From the NCBI GenBank assembly GCA_964429805.1, contig CAYSDH010000020.1, forward strand, positions 1 to 46,833: DNA of 46,833 nt. Reading direction: 5' to 3'. A program made the position numbers and the translations under genes. The DNA is from CAYSDH01 sp964429805. Its GTDB lineage: Bacteria; Bacteroidota; Bacteroidia; Flavobacteriales_D; JABDKJ01. The notes below the pieces were generated by a model, which was not told where the DNA came from, searched no databases, and saw only the letters and a list, made by a program, of their open reading frames with translations. Positions 25,392 to 33,527 of the stretch are shown here, piece after piece (the stretch's first letter is position 1; each line of letters opens with the position of its first letter).

Positions 25392-26802
25392 ATCTATAAG
25401 CAAAATGCAATGCACGCTAAAGGAGGCGATTTCCTTCAAAGGCGTAGGCCTTCATACCGGAGACGATGTCGAGCTATCCATTGAGCCAGCCGCTGCAGGT
25501 CATGGCTTCAAGTTTCAACGCGTAGACCTTAGAGAAAAGACCATCATTCCTGCCCGATTAGAAAACGTGATTTCTACGAATAGAGGCACGACCATAGCGG
25601 TTGAAAAAGTTTCGGTCTCAGTTACTGAGCACGTATTAGCAGCCTTGGCTGGCTGTGGAGTTGATAATGCCCTGCTAAAGATATATGGAGCTGAAGTACC
25701 TATCATGGATGGTAGCTCAAGACCTTTTGTTGACGCCATTCTTAAGGTGGGTGTAGAGGTTCAGAATGAGCCAAAAGACTACATCGAGATTACAGAAAAT
25801 CTTTACTATGAAACAGAGGAGGGTGGTTCTGAAATGCTTGCTGTACCTACCCCAGGTGGAGAGTTTAGAATAACCGTAATGGTCGACTATAATTCACCAG
25901 TGCTCGGTACTCAGCATGCCTCCATGTACAGGCTGGAAGAGTTTGCTGGAGAAATAGCAAGTTGTCGCACATTCTGCTTCATGAAAGAGCTCGAGCAACT
26001 CGCTAAAAACAACCTGATTAAAGGGGGCGACTTAGACAATGCTATCGTGTTGATGGAAAAAGAATATCCTGGAGAAGAGATACACCGCATTCTCAAAATG
26101 ATAGGGCGAGAGGAACTCATCAAAGACTTGAGCATAGAAGGAATTGGAGTCCTCAACACGGTGAAACTCAAGTATGAAAATGAGCCTGCCCGGCACAAAT
26201 TACTTGATATAGTAGGAGATCTCGCCTTACTCGGCAGACCTATTAAAGGACACATTCTAGCCGCCAGACCAGGGCATACAAGTAACGTGGAGTTTGGTAA
26301 GCTCATTCAGAAAAGAGTGCGAGAGCAAGAAGGTCGCCCGCACTTTGATCTTGAAGGAGAGCCAGTCTTTGACATTAACGACATTGAGAAGATGCTGCCA
26401 CATCGCTACCCTTTTCTGTTGGTAGATAAAATTATTGACCTACAAGAAAACACCATTACGGGTGTTAAAAATGTGACGCGAAACGAGCCGTTTTTTCAAG
26501 GTCACTTTCCCGGAAACCCTGTCATGCCCGGTGTTCTGCAGATAGAGGCCATGGCGCAAGTAGGAGGCATCTTTGCCCTCAGCAAAGTAGATGAGCCCGA
26601 AAAGTACACCACCTACTTCATGAAGATTGATAAGGTGAAGTTCAAACGAAAAGTGCTGCCTGGTGACACCATTGTCTTCGATCTCAAATTACTCACACCC
26701 ATCCGCAGAGGGATAGTACATATGGGTGGTAAGGCTTATGTTAATGGAAATGTAGTTGGAGAGTCAGAAATGATGGCGCAAATAGTCAAAGACAAAGAGT
26801 GA
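25384..26802 (+). CDS. lpxC-fabZ: Bifunctional LpxC deacetylase / FabZ dehydratase
   Basis: The first about 310 residues are LpxC, the zinc deacetylase that commits UDP-acyl-GlcNAc to lipid A. Landmarks are 'GVGLHTG', the zinc His in 'VTEHVLAALAG', the second metal site 'HKLLDIVGDLALLG' (H and D) and the catalytic His in 'AARPGHTSN'. After a short linker comes FabZ (about 320-472): 'MLPHRYPFLLVDKI' and the catalytic 'GHFPGNPVMPGVLQIEAMAQ' (His, Glu), which dehydrates hydroxyacyl-ACP. The fusion is characteristic of Bacteroidota and joins the two enzymes competing for the same acyl-ACP pool. An in-frame ATG at 25312 lies inside lpxD and would add unconserved residues, so ATG 25384 is chosen. 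Confidence 0.96.
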   Translation: MTESISKMQCTLKEAISFKGVGLHTGDDVELSIEPAAAGHGFKFQRVDLREKTIIPARLENVISTNRGTTIAVEKVSVSVTEHVLAALAGCGVDNALLKIYGAEVPIMDGSSRPFVDAILKVGVEVQNEPKDYIEITENLYYETEEGGSEMLAVPTPGGEFRITVMVDYNSPVLGTQHASMYRLEEFAGEIASCRTFCFMKELEQLAKNNLIKGGDLDNAIVLMEKEYPGEEIHRILKMIGREELIKDLSIEGIGVLNTVKLKYENEPARHKLLDIVGDLALLGRPIKGHILAARPGHTSNVEFGKLIQKRVREQEGRPHFDLEGEPVFDINDIEKMLPHRYPFLLVDKIIDLQENTITGVKNVTRNEPFFQGHFPGNPVMPGVLQIEAMAQVGGIFALSKVDEPEKYTTYFMKIDKVKFKRKVLPGDTIVFDLKLLTPIRRGIVHMGGKAYVNGNVVGESEMMAQIVKDKE

Positions 26803-27584
26803 TGGTGGAGATTAACGAAAGGGCATATGTGCACCCAGATGCACAGTTGGGAGTAGACGTGTCAGTTGGTCCATTTGCTGTGATTGAGGCAGATGTGAAG
26901 ATTGGTGACGGCACAAAGATTGGCCCGAATGCCAGTATTTTAAATGGAACGACTATCGGCTCTAACTGTCAGGTTTATCCTACCGCAGTGATAGGCGCAG
27001 CGCCACAAGACCTTAAGTATAACGGTGAGCCAACCAAAGCTGAGATAGGTGACAACACCATCATACGGGAGTGTGTCACCGTTAATAGAGGGACCACAGA
27101 CAGAATGAAAACCGTAGTGGGCAACAACTGCTTGTTGATGGCCTATGTGCACATTGCGCATGATGTGCTCTTGGGCAATCATTGCATCCTTGCTAATGCG
27201 GTCAATATTGCTGGACACGTGGTGATAGAAGATTACGCCATTCTCGAAGGCTTGGTTGCCGTGCAGCAATTTGTCAGAATAGGCAAGCACAGTTTTATAG
27301 CTGGCGGATCGATGGTGAGAAAAAATGTGCCGCCTTATGTGAAGGCCGCAAGAGAGCCGCTATCATACATCGGTGTCAATAGCATCGGTCTGAGACGAAG
27401 AGGCTTCAAAGAGAAGACGGTGATGAACATAGAAGACATCTACCGCAGCATTTATGTGCATAACAACAACGTGTCTCAAGCGCTTGGTTTTGTAGATGCT
27501 GAAACTCCAGACTCAAAAGAGAAGAGAGATATCTTAGACTTCATCAGAAATTCGGAGAATGGCATTATGCGCGGAAGCTCCTGA
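26802..27584 (+). CDS. lpxA: UDP-N-acetylglucosamine O-acyltransferase
   Basis: LpxA performs the first step of lipid A synthesis, placing a 3-hydroxyacyl chain on UDP-GlcNAc. The 260-residue product is a hexapeptide-repeat beta helix with the catalytic His in 'AYVHIAHDVLLGNHCILAN', the acyl-ruler region 'NIAGHVVIEDYAILEGLVAVQQFVRIG', and the substrate-binding 'GVNSIGLRRRGF'. The C-terminal helices are present, so it looks complete. Its ATG overlaps the stop of lpxC-fabZ (TGATG); the GTG three bases earlier is less likely. Confidence 0.96.
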   Translation: MVEINERAYVHPDAQLGVDVSVGPFAVIEADVKIGDGTKIGPNASILNGTTIGSNCQVYPTAVIGAAPQDLKYNGEPTKAEIGDNTIIRECVTVNRGTTDRMKTVVGNNCLLMAYVHIAHDVLLGNHCILANAVNIAGHVVIEDYAILEGLVAVQQFVRIGKHSFIAGGSMVRKNVPPYVKAAREPLSYIGVNSIGLRRRGFKEKTVMNIEDIYRSIYVHNNNVSQALGFVDAETPDSKEKRDILDFIRNSENGIMRGSS

Positions 27585-27591
27585 TGAGTAG

Positions 27592-28215
27592 ATGGAAATC
27601 CGATTAGAACAAATTGGAAAACGCTTCAATAGGAAGTGGATCATCAGACATGTCGACATGGATTTATTGCCAGGCAAGAGCTATGTCATTCGTGGTAGCA
27701 ATGGCAGTGGCAAGTCGACCATTCTAAAATTAATCTCAGGTTATCTGACTCCCTCAGAGGGTACTCGATTGATTCGCGGAGAGAAAAGCGACCAGTTGAC
27801 AGCCGACCATGAGGACTTTACTATCGTGGCTCCATACCTAGATCTTTACACTGAAATGACCTTAGAAGAGGCCATCTCTTTTCACTTTTCATTCAAACAA
27901 AAGAATGAAATCAATGTGGAGTCACTCTTCGCTGACCTCAACTTACCAATGCACAAGTCGCTTAAGGGCTTTTCGAGTGGAATGTTGCAACGCGTAAAAC
28001 TTGGATTGGCATTCTGCACAGACAGCCCATGTTTACTTTTAGATGAGCCTGTCATGAATCTAGATGAAGCCGGAATACAATGGTTTGAGACGCAGTTGGC
28101 CTTGCAGCGCGGTAAGCGAACCATTGTCATTGCTTCAAACGATACCGAATCAGAAATCAAAGGGGCTGAGGGGACATTCTTCATTGACAGAGGAACGGTT
28201 AAAAAGTCCTCCTAA
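27592..28215 (+). CDS. Orphan ABC ATPase with altered Q- and H-loops
   Basis: The 207-residue product is a single ABC nucleotide-binding domain with Walker A 'GSNGSGKST' (35-43), signature 'FSSGM' (127-131, in place of LSGGQ) and Walker B 'LLLDEP' (148-153). The Q-loop glutamine position holds proline ('IVAPYLDL', P81) and the H-loop histidine position holds asparagine ('IASND', N183), by my alignment. No permease gene is adjacent. It lies seven bases after lpxA, so it is co-transcribed with lipid A genes; I recall similar orphan ATPases next to lpxA in other Bacteroidota. It may pair with a membrane protein coded elsewhere or act as a non-transport ABC protein. Function is unknown. Confidence 0.85.
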   Translation: MEIRLEQIGKRFNRKWIIRHVDMDLLPGKSYVIRGSNGSGKSTILKLISGYLTPSEGTRLIRGEKSDQLTADHEDFTIVAPYLDLYTEMTLEEAISFHFSFKQKNEINVESLFADLNLPMHKSLKGFSSGMLQRVKLGLAFCTDSPCLLLDEPVMNLDEAGIQWFETQLALQRGKRTIVIASNDTESEIKGAEGTFFIDRGTVKKSS

Positions 28216-28282
28216 TACGGGCTGTTCATGGCCTGTCATTATGCCTACATTTAAGGCTTAACGAATAATCCTATATCACGTA

Positions 28283-28852
28283 ATGGCGAGTACTGCAGAT
28301 TTTAAAAATGGACTCTGTTTCAAATTCAATAATGACCTCTATACAATTATAGAGTTCCAACATGTTAAACCAGGTAAGGGGCCGGCCTTTGTCCGCACCA
28401 AACTCCGTAACCTGACTAACGGAAAGATAATTGACAACACGTTTAACTCTGGGGTGAAGATTGAGACTGTTCGGATTGAGACGCGAACCTATCAGTTCTT
28501 GTATAACGATGACATGGGTTACCACTTCATGAATACCGAAAACTTTGAGCAAGTAACCCTCAATGAGCACATGATTAATGCCCCTCACTTACTCAAGCCA
28601 GAGGTGAAGGCTATTATCATATTCCATGCCGAGGAAGAGGCTCCGCTGTCATGCGAACTTGAGTCTTTTGTGCAGTATGAGGTGACTTACACTGAGCCGG
28701 GTATCAAAGGCGATACGGCCACTAATAGTAGCAAGCCAGCAAAGATTGACTGTGATTATGAAATCAGAGTGCCGCTCTTCATCAACATCGGAGATGTGGT
28801 GAAAGTCGATACTCGTAAGGGCGGAGAATACGTAGAAAGGGTGAAGCAGTAA
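28283..28852 (+). CDS. efp: Elongation factor P
   Basis: EF-P rescues ribosomes stalled at polyproline stretches. The 189-residue protein has the three beta-barrel domains: the N-terminal KOW-like part with the tip loop 'HVKPGKGPAF', in which K32 is the residue corresponding to the modified lysine of Escherichia coli EF-P; the middle OB domain; and the C-terminal 'DYEIRVPLFINIGDVVKVDTRKGGEYVERV' signature. Its position inside the lipid A cluster, before a second LpxD-like gene, is an arrangement I recall from Flavobacteriia. A 67-base gap precedes it with only a weak -7-like sequence (TACATTTA, 28246-28253). Confidence 0.96.
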   Translation: MASTADFKNGLCFKFNNDLYTIIEFQHVKPGKGPAFVRTKLRNLTNGKIIDNTFNSGVKIETVRIETRTYQFLYNDDMGYHFMNTENFEQVTLNEHMINAPHLLKPEVKAIIIFHAEEEAPLSCELESFVQYEVTYTEPGIKGDTATNSSKPAKIDCDYEIRVPLFINIGDVVKVDTRKGGEYVERVKQ

Positions 28853-28858
28853 GAGCCC

Positions 28859-29791
28859 ATGAAGCTGAACCCTACACAAACTCTGGCGAGTATCAATGCG
28901 CTTATTTCAGCCGAAATGAAAGGTCCTGAAGGACATGTAATTTCTGGCATAAACGAGATTCATAAGGTGCAGTCTGGAGATTTGGTTTTCGTAGATCACC
29001 CCAAGTATTATCAAAAAGCACTAGACTCTGCGGCTCATACCATTCTGATTGATTCGGCTGATGTGGAGGTGCCAGAGGGAAAAGCGCTGCTCGTTTCGGC
29101 AGACCCCTTTGCTGATTATAATTTTCTAACCAAGCACTTCAGCCCACTAGTCTTATGGACTGACACTATTTCTGGTGACCTCTCGGTGGGTAAAGACAGC
29201 ATGATTTTTCCGGGCGTAGTCATTGGTAAAAATGTGACCGTGGGAGATCAATGTGTGATCCATGCCGGAGTGGTGATTCATGATAATACCACAATAGGTG
29301 ACAGGGTCACTATACAGGCCAATGCCGTCATCGGCAACGATGCTTTTTATTACAACAACAGAAAAGAAGGGCGCGTGCGCATGCACAGTTGTGGCGAAGT
29401 AATCATTGAAGATGATGCGGAGATTGGCACTGCTTGTACCATTTCAAAAGGAGTGAGCGGTGACACCAGAATAGGGAAACGCACCAAGCTCGACTCGCAA
29501 GTGCATGTAGGTCATGACACTGTTATTGGCGAAGATTGTCTCATCGCTGCGCAATGCGGTATAGCAGGTTGCGTGACCATAGAAGACGGAGTGACGCTCT
29601 GGGGGCAGGTCGGTATTCCGAGTAATGTCACCATCGGAAAAGGTGCAGAATTACTCGGCAAGTCTGGGCCGTTTCAGTCTGTAGAAGGCGGCAAAACATA
29701 TTTTGGTGTGCCTTGCGTAGAGCGCAGACAGGCATTTAGAGAGATGGCCATGATTAAGAAGTTGCCCGAACTATTTGAAAATCGGAAATAG
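28859..29791 (+). CDS. LpxD-like hexapeptide acyltransferase (second copy)
   Basis: This 310-residue protein keeps the LpxD layout: an N-terminal uridine-binding-like domain ('VISGINEIHKVQSGDLVFVDHPKYYQ'), a beta helix of hexapeptide repeats with the expected catalytic His in 'LDSQVHVGHDTVIGEDCLIAAQCGIAG', and 'YFGVPCVERRQAFREMAMIKKLPEL' at the C-terminus. It is about 35 residues shorter than the LpxD upstream and diverged from it. It may be a second N-acyltransferase with another chain length or sugar, or act on a different surface glycolipid. Stop and start of the flanking genes are close, so it is part of the same transcript. Confidence 0.85.
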   Translation: MKLNPTQTLASINALISAEMKGPEGHVISGINEIHKVQSGDLVFVDHPKYYQKALDSAAHTILIDSADVEVPEGKALLVSADPFADYNFLTKHFSPLVLWTDTISGDLSVGKDSMIFPGVVIGKNVTVGDQCVIHAGVVIHDNTTIGDRVTIQANAVIGNDAFYYNNRKEGRVRMHSCGEVIIEDDAEIGTACTISKGVSGDTRIGKRTKLDSQVHVGHDTVIGEDCLIAAQCGIAGCVTIEDGVTLWGQVGIPSNVTIGKGAELLGKSGPFQSVEGGKTYFGVPCVERRQAFREMAMIKKLPELFENRK

Positions 29792-31018
29792 ATGGACAAA
29801 GTATCCAGATTATCACAAAGGCTGCAGCTCAACAAGTTTAAGTTGGCATCGCTATTGGAAATTACCAAGGGTATCAACAATAACCTTCCGATAGAAGAAC
29901 TGCTGTCTATCTATAAAGAGATTGTCCATGTCGAACTCGGCATAGAAAAACTGGTGCTCTTCACTCAGCATAATAATAACTGGCTGCCGCTCTTGCAGTA
30001 TGGCGAACAAGCGGACGTGATGGAGATGTTGAGACAAATAGTGGCCGAAGAGAATAAAGAGATTACTGTCTTGACCACCAGAGATAATGATGTCTTAGCG
30101 ACTTATGATGTGCTCATTCCTGTGCATCACAATGAGAATCCCTTGGCATTTTTGCTCATCGGTGATTTAGATGAAGAGGAAGTGGCCATGAGCCCTACGG
30201 TCAAGCACATGAACTTCATTCAGACCTTGACTAACGTGCTTGTTGTGGCGGTTGAGAACAAGCGCCTGATGAAAGAGAACATCGAGCAGGAGCGCATGAA
30301 GCGAGAGATAGAGCTGGCGGCAGACATGCAGTCCATGCTTGTGCCAGCCTTTTTGCCCAGTGACTCTGAAGTAGATGTTGATGCACTTTATTTTCCGCAC
30401 CAACAGGTAGGTGGTGACTATTATGACTACTTAAAAATACCAACAGGAGAGCACTTCTTCTGCATTGCAGATGTCTCGGGTAAAGGAGTGGCCGCTGCAT
30501 TTTTGATGGCTAATTTTCAAGCTCGCATGAGAGCCATGCTTGAACGAAACGAGTCGTTGGTAGAACTAGTGCATGGTCTAAACCAAGGCGTGATAGACGC
30601 TGCTCAGGGCGATCGTTTTATTACAATGTTTATGGGTAAGTATGACCCAAAAACGCGCGAGTTAGAGTATATCAATGCAGGTCATAATCCGCAGTTGATG
30701 GTCAATCATGGCGCAAGCAATTGGTTGAAATCAGGATGTGTTGGCTTGGGTATGCTTGACGAAATACCGGTGGTTAATGTAGGTAAAGAGACGCTCAGTA
30801 AAGACGCTGTGCTACTCACCTTTACAGACGGGCTTGTGGAGATGGAAGGAGTCGATAATGAAGAGTATGGTTATGATCGTGTTGATGCCTCATTTAGAAA
30901 AGTGATAGACGCCAACATGAAAGATGTCAATGCCAAACTAATCGAAGACTTTGATGAGTTTAGAGATGGCGCGCGGGCTCAAGACGATATCGCCTTGCTG
31001 TCCATTCGCTTTTTGTGA
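29792..31018 (+). CDS. SpoIIE/PP2C-type serine phosphatase with GAF-like sensor
   Basis: The 408-residue protein has an N-terminal GAF-like domain (about 10-155), a short helical linker ('IEQERMKREIELAADMQSMLVP', the RsbU-type entry to the phosphatase), and a PPM/SpoIIE phosphatase domain. Metal-binding aspartates are seen in 'VGGDYYDYL', 'CIADVSGKGVAAAFLMA' and the terminal 'AQDDIALLSI'. Such enzymes usually dephosphorylate anti-sigma antagonist proteins in partner-switching pathways. No STAS or anti-sigma kinase gene is near, so the target is unknown. The ATG directly follows the stop of the LpxD-like gene. Its last 40 bases overlap the end of the convergent O-antigen ligase-like gene. Confidence 0.88.
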   Translation: MDKVSRLSQRLQLNKFKLASLLEITKGINNNLPIEELLSIYKEIVHVELGIEKLVLFTQHNNNWLPLLQYGEQADVMEMLRQIVAEENKEITVLTTRDNDVLATYDVLIPVHHNENPLAFLLIGDLDEEEVAMSPTVKHMNFIQTLTNVLVVAVENKRLMKENIEQERMKREIELAADMQSMLVPAFLPSDSEVDVDALYFPHQQVGGDYYDYLKIPTGEHFFCIADVSGKGVAAAFLMANFQARMRAMLERNESLVELVHGLNQGVIDAAQGDRFITMFMGKYDPKTRELEYINAGHNPQLMVNHGASNWLKSGCVGLGMLDEIPVVNVGKETLSKDAVLLTFTDGLVEMEGVDNEEYGYDRVDASFRKVIDANMKDVNAKLIEDFDEFRDGARAQDDIALLSIRFL

Positions 31019-32424
31019 TACAAGTCGATGGCAATAATGGCCGCGCAAAATCCCCAAAAAGGCACACTCGCCTTATCTGTATCTAAAAAATTGTTGAGCA
31101 CACCATGGGCAAAGTAGGTGATGAGGCCTAAGGTAAATGACATGGTGAGCATCTTCATTTCCGGATCTTCGAGTTTGTAGTAGAGTATTATTCCTCTGCG
31201 CAATATGAAGATCAGAATCAACACAAAAAGGACTCCGCCCATCAAGCCAGATTCGGCCATGGGGCCCAAGTACTCGCTGTGCGCATTACCCGCATTGCCA
31301 AGGTTGGTGCTGATAATGGTCAGTTCGCTGCTCTTTTGAAATGGTGCGTATTGAAACATGTATGTGCCCGGCCCCCAGCCCATCACTGGACGCTCTTTAA
31401 ACATTCTTACCGCACAGTTCCATCTATTAAGACGCTCCAGGTTTGAGGCGTCTGTAGAGATGTTTGTCATTGACTGAATGTGCTCTGTAAAGCTTTCACT
31501 TGAGTCTTGCCTATTGCGTTCTAGCTCTCTAACTATATCATCTTGAAGCACAAAAAAACCAATGGTCAGCGTGGCAATTACACTAAATACTATCCAAAAC
31601 TTGATGCGTAGTTTCATGATGATGTATACGCCCAATGCTCCAACAAGACTTAGCCAGGCTGCTCTGGTGTATGAGAAAATCAAACCAACGGTAAAGATGA
31701 ACATGACAACAGACATCAACACTCTATGCGTGATACTCACATTTTTCTTGCTTAACGAACCGATGATGAAAGGAATGAACATCGCAATCATGGCGCCATA
31801 AGAGGTGTGGTCTTTAAAATATGGACTCATCACATAGTGGCCTGCTTGCTCAGAAAAACCAAAGCTGGCATGTTGTATTATGGTCAGGCAGATAACCACG
31901 CACATCACCGCGATGTAGCCCCAGAAATAGCGCTTCAAGTATTCTTTCTTTTGAAAATAACTTGCCGCCATGAGGTAAAGGGGAACAACAAACCACAACC
32001 GACTAATCAAGAATTTAAACGAGACCAAAGGGATGCTGCTCGAACAAGCCGTGATAAAAATCCACAGCAAGTGAGCAATGACAAGCACCGTAAACGAGTC
32101 TTTTACTAGCTTGGCATCAAGCGCGTTTTTGGCGAGGCTCCAGATAAAGAACAGCACCAGTAGCACGGCCAGCAACGGTTCGGTAGGCAAGTAAAAACCA
32201 ATTCCTCCAAAGCCAGAGATACTCTCAAGGTTGAGCGAAAGAGGTGTGATGGCAGCAATAAAAAGAAGAGTCTGTTTCGTGTGAAACAAGGCGGCATAAA
32301 GCGCCAATAGTCCAGCAGGAATGGCAAGAACTTCGAGCTTACCAATGGCAATAAAATAAGCGAGAATCATAGTGCTCACGATTAAAATCGTAAGCCAGGC
32401 TACCTTATTTCTAAGCAGAGTCAC
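30979..32424 (-). CDS. O-antigen ligase/polymerase family membrane protein
   Basis: The 481-residue product has about eleven to twelve membrane segments and the Wzy_C periplasmic loop motif: 'RPVMGWGPGTYMFQYAPF' followed by 'NAHSEYLGPMAESGLMGGVLFVLIL'. This pattern is shared by O-antigen ligases (WaaL) and polymerases (Wzy). It starts with GTG at 32424, nine bases after the Wzz-like gene, so the two form an operon for surface polysaccharide. Wzz next door argues mildly for the polymerase role; the family cannot be split by sequence alone. The last 40 bases lie antisense to the end of the phosphatase gene. Confidence 0.88.
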   Translation of the reverse strand: MTLLRNKVAWLTILIVSTMILAYFIAIGKLEVLAIPAGLLALYAALFHTKQTLLFIAAITPLSLNLESISGFGGIGFYLPTEPLLAVLLVLFFIWSLAKNALDAKLVKDSFTVLVIAHLLWIFITACSSSIPLVSFKFLISRLWFVVPLYLMAASYFQKKEYLKRYFWGYIAVMCVVICLTIIQHASFGFSEQAGHYVMSPYFKDHTSYGAMIAMFIPFIIGSLSKKNVSITHRVLMSVVMFIFTVGLIFSYTRAAWLSLVGALGVYIIMKLRIKFWIVFSVIATLTIGFFVLQDDIVRELERNRQDSSESFTEHIQSMTNISTDASNLERLNRWNCAVRMFKERPVMGWGPGTYMFQYAPFQKSSELTIISTNLGNAGNAHSEYLGPMAESGLMGGVLFVLILIFILRRGIILYYKLEDPEMKMLTMSFTLGLITYFAHGVLNNFLDTDKASVPFWGFCAAIIAIDLYHKKRMDSKAISS

Positions 32425-32433
32425 AGTGATTTG

Positions 32434-33369
32434 TTAGGCCAAACGTTCTCTTATTGCAAAAAAGATCATGCTTAAAAAGATGCTGGCTATAAAGGAGATA
32501 ACCACAATTATCCATCTTACGGGATAAGACTTTTTGTCTGCCTCTTCTGGTGTGACTATCACTTGAGCGTAACTCAGTTGGTCATTAATTTTTGCCGCCT
32601 CTTTGTTGTAATCTTCCATGAGCACGCTATAGTATTCTCCCAGTCCTTCGATCATCGTAGAGATGAGGCTTATTTCGCCACCCTTTTCTCCAACGTCACG
32701 CATCAGATCTTTTAGCTCTCTAAGTCTAGCCTGATTAGACCCTCTTGCTAATAGGTCGAGATAGCTCTTTGTCAGGCTCTCAGATTGACCTTCAATGTCG
32801 AGAATAATAGATCCTTCTCTAAGCGCAGACTGCCTTGTTTTCAGAGAGTCAATGATGCCTAAAAATCGGGCCATTTCACCTTCCTTCATTTCAAAGTATT
32901 CTTGGTGCAATTGGCTATTTATTTGTCTGTTTTTTGCGTTAAACTGAGCAATGATTTCTTCCACCATCTGCTTTGCCACTTCTGGGTCTTCATCTTGGCA
33001 AGTGATTTCCACACTCTCAAATCGCGTGGCACTTATGCTCACCCGCTCATCATAGAGGAGGTTTACCCAGTGTCTGTATTCTGGAGCTCCAGGTACGAGT
33101 TCGTCTCGTTCGTATAATTTGAATTTGTCAATCACCGCATTTCTGATTTCGACAAACTGAAACAGTTGCATCATCTGCTCTGTTTCGCTTTCATCGCTCA
33201 GCGGGAAGATGTTTACAGGATAGACAACTGCGGTTGATTTAAACCGATTGTCTATGGTGTAGGAGTAGCCAGCACCGACTATAGCACCGATGAAGCCTAT
33301 GAGAAGTATCAACAGGAAATTTTTCTTCAAAATGTCAAACACATTGTCAAACGAGACTTCTGAGCTCAT
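32434..33369 (-). CDS. Wzz-type polysaccharide chain-length regulator
   Basis: The 311-residue product (from ATG 33369) has the Wzz/PCP layout: cytoplasmic N-terminus, first membrane helix ('NFLLILLIGFIGAIVGAGYSY'), a long helical periplasmic domain ('VEITCQDEDPEVAKQMVEEIIAQFN' onward), a proline-containing approach 'SYPVRW' and a second helix ('WIIVVISFIASIFLSMIFF') near the end. No tyrosine kinase domain is attached, so it belongs to the O-antigen-type rather than the capsule-kinase type. An in-frame TTG at 33420 gives a longer frame, but it coincides with the -33 promoter element and the frame reads through the -7 box, so ATG 33369 is correct in my view. Confidence 0.87.
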   Translation of the reverse strand: MSSEVSFDNVFDILKKNFLLILLIGFIGAIVGAGYSYTIDNRFKSTAVVYPVNIFPLSDESETEQMMQLFQFVEIRNAVIDKFKLYERDELVPGAPEYRHWVNLLYDERVSISATRFESVEITCQDEDPEVAKQMVEEIIAQFNAKNRQINSQLHQEYFEMKEGEMARFLGIIDSLKTRQSALREGSIILDIEGQSESLTKSYLDLLARGSNQARLRELKDLMRDVGEKGGEISLISTMIEGLGEYYSVLMEDYNKEAAKINDQLSYAQVIVTPEEADKKSYPVRWIIVVISFIASIFLSMIFFAIRERLA

Positions 33370-33391
33370 GGGAGGGGGTTTTTTGAATGCG

Positions 33392-33420
33392 CAAATGTAC
33401 CCCTTTAACATGATTTTCAA
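33392..33420 (-). promoter_or_regulatory. Promoter of the wzz-wzy-like operon
   Basis: The minus strand shows TTG (33420-33418), an 18-base spacer and an exact -7 box TACATTTG (33399-33392), matching TTG-N17-23-TAnnTTTG. About 15 bases of leader would remain before the ATG at 33369. It is the clearest full promoter in the window together with that of the nuclease gene. Confidence 0.6.
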
Positions 33421-33527
33421 GTCATTATTGCCTGAGCCCCGTATTGCCGCACATCTGCCAATCTCAATTCAATTTTAACTCCTGACTCGGTATAGATGGC
33501 TTATCTTGGCCACGATTTATCATCTGA

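Noticed and set aside
33370..33420. Longer N-terminus for the Wzz-like protein
   Set aside because: It would start at the TTG of a -33 element and read through the -7 box.
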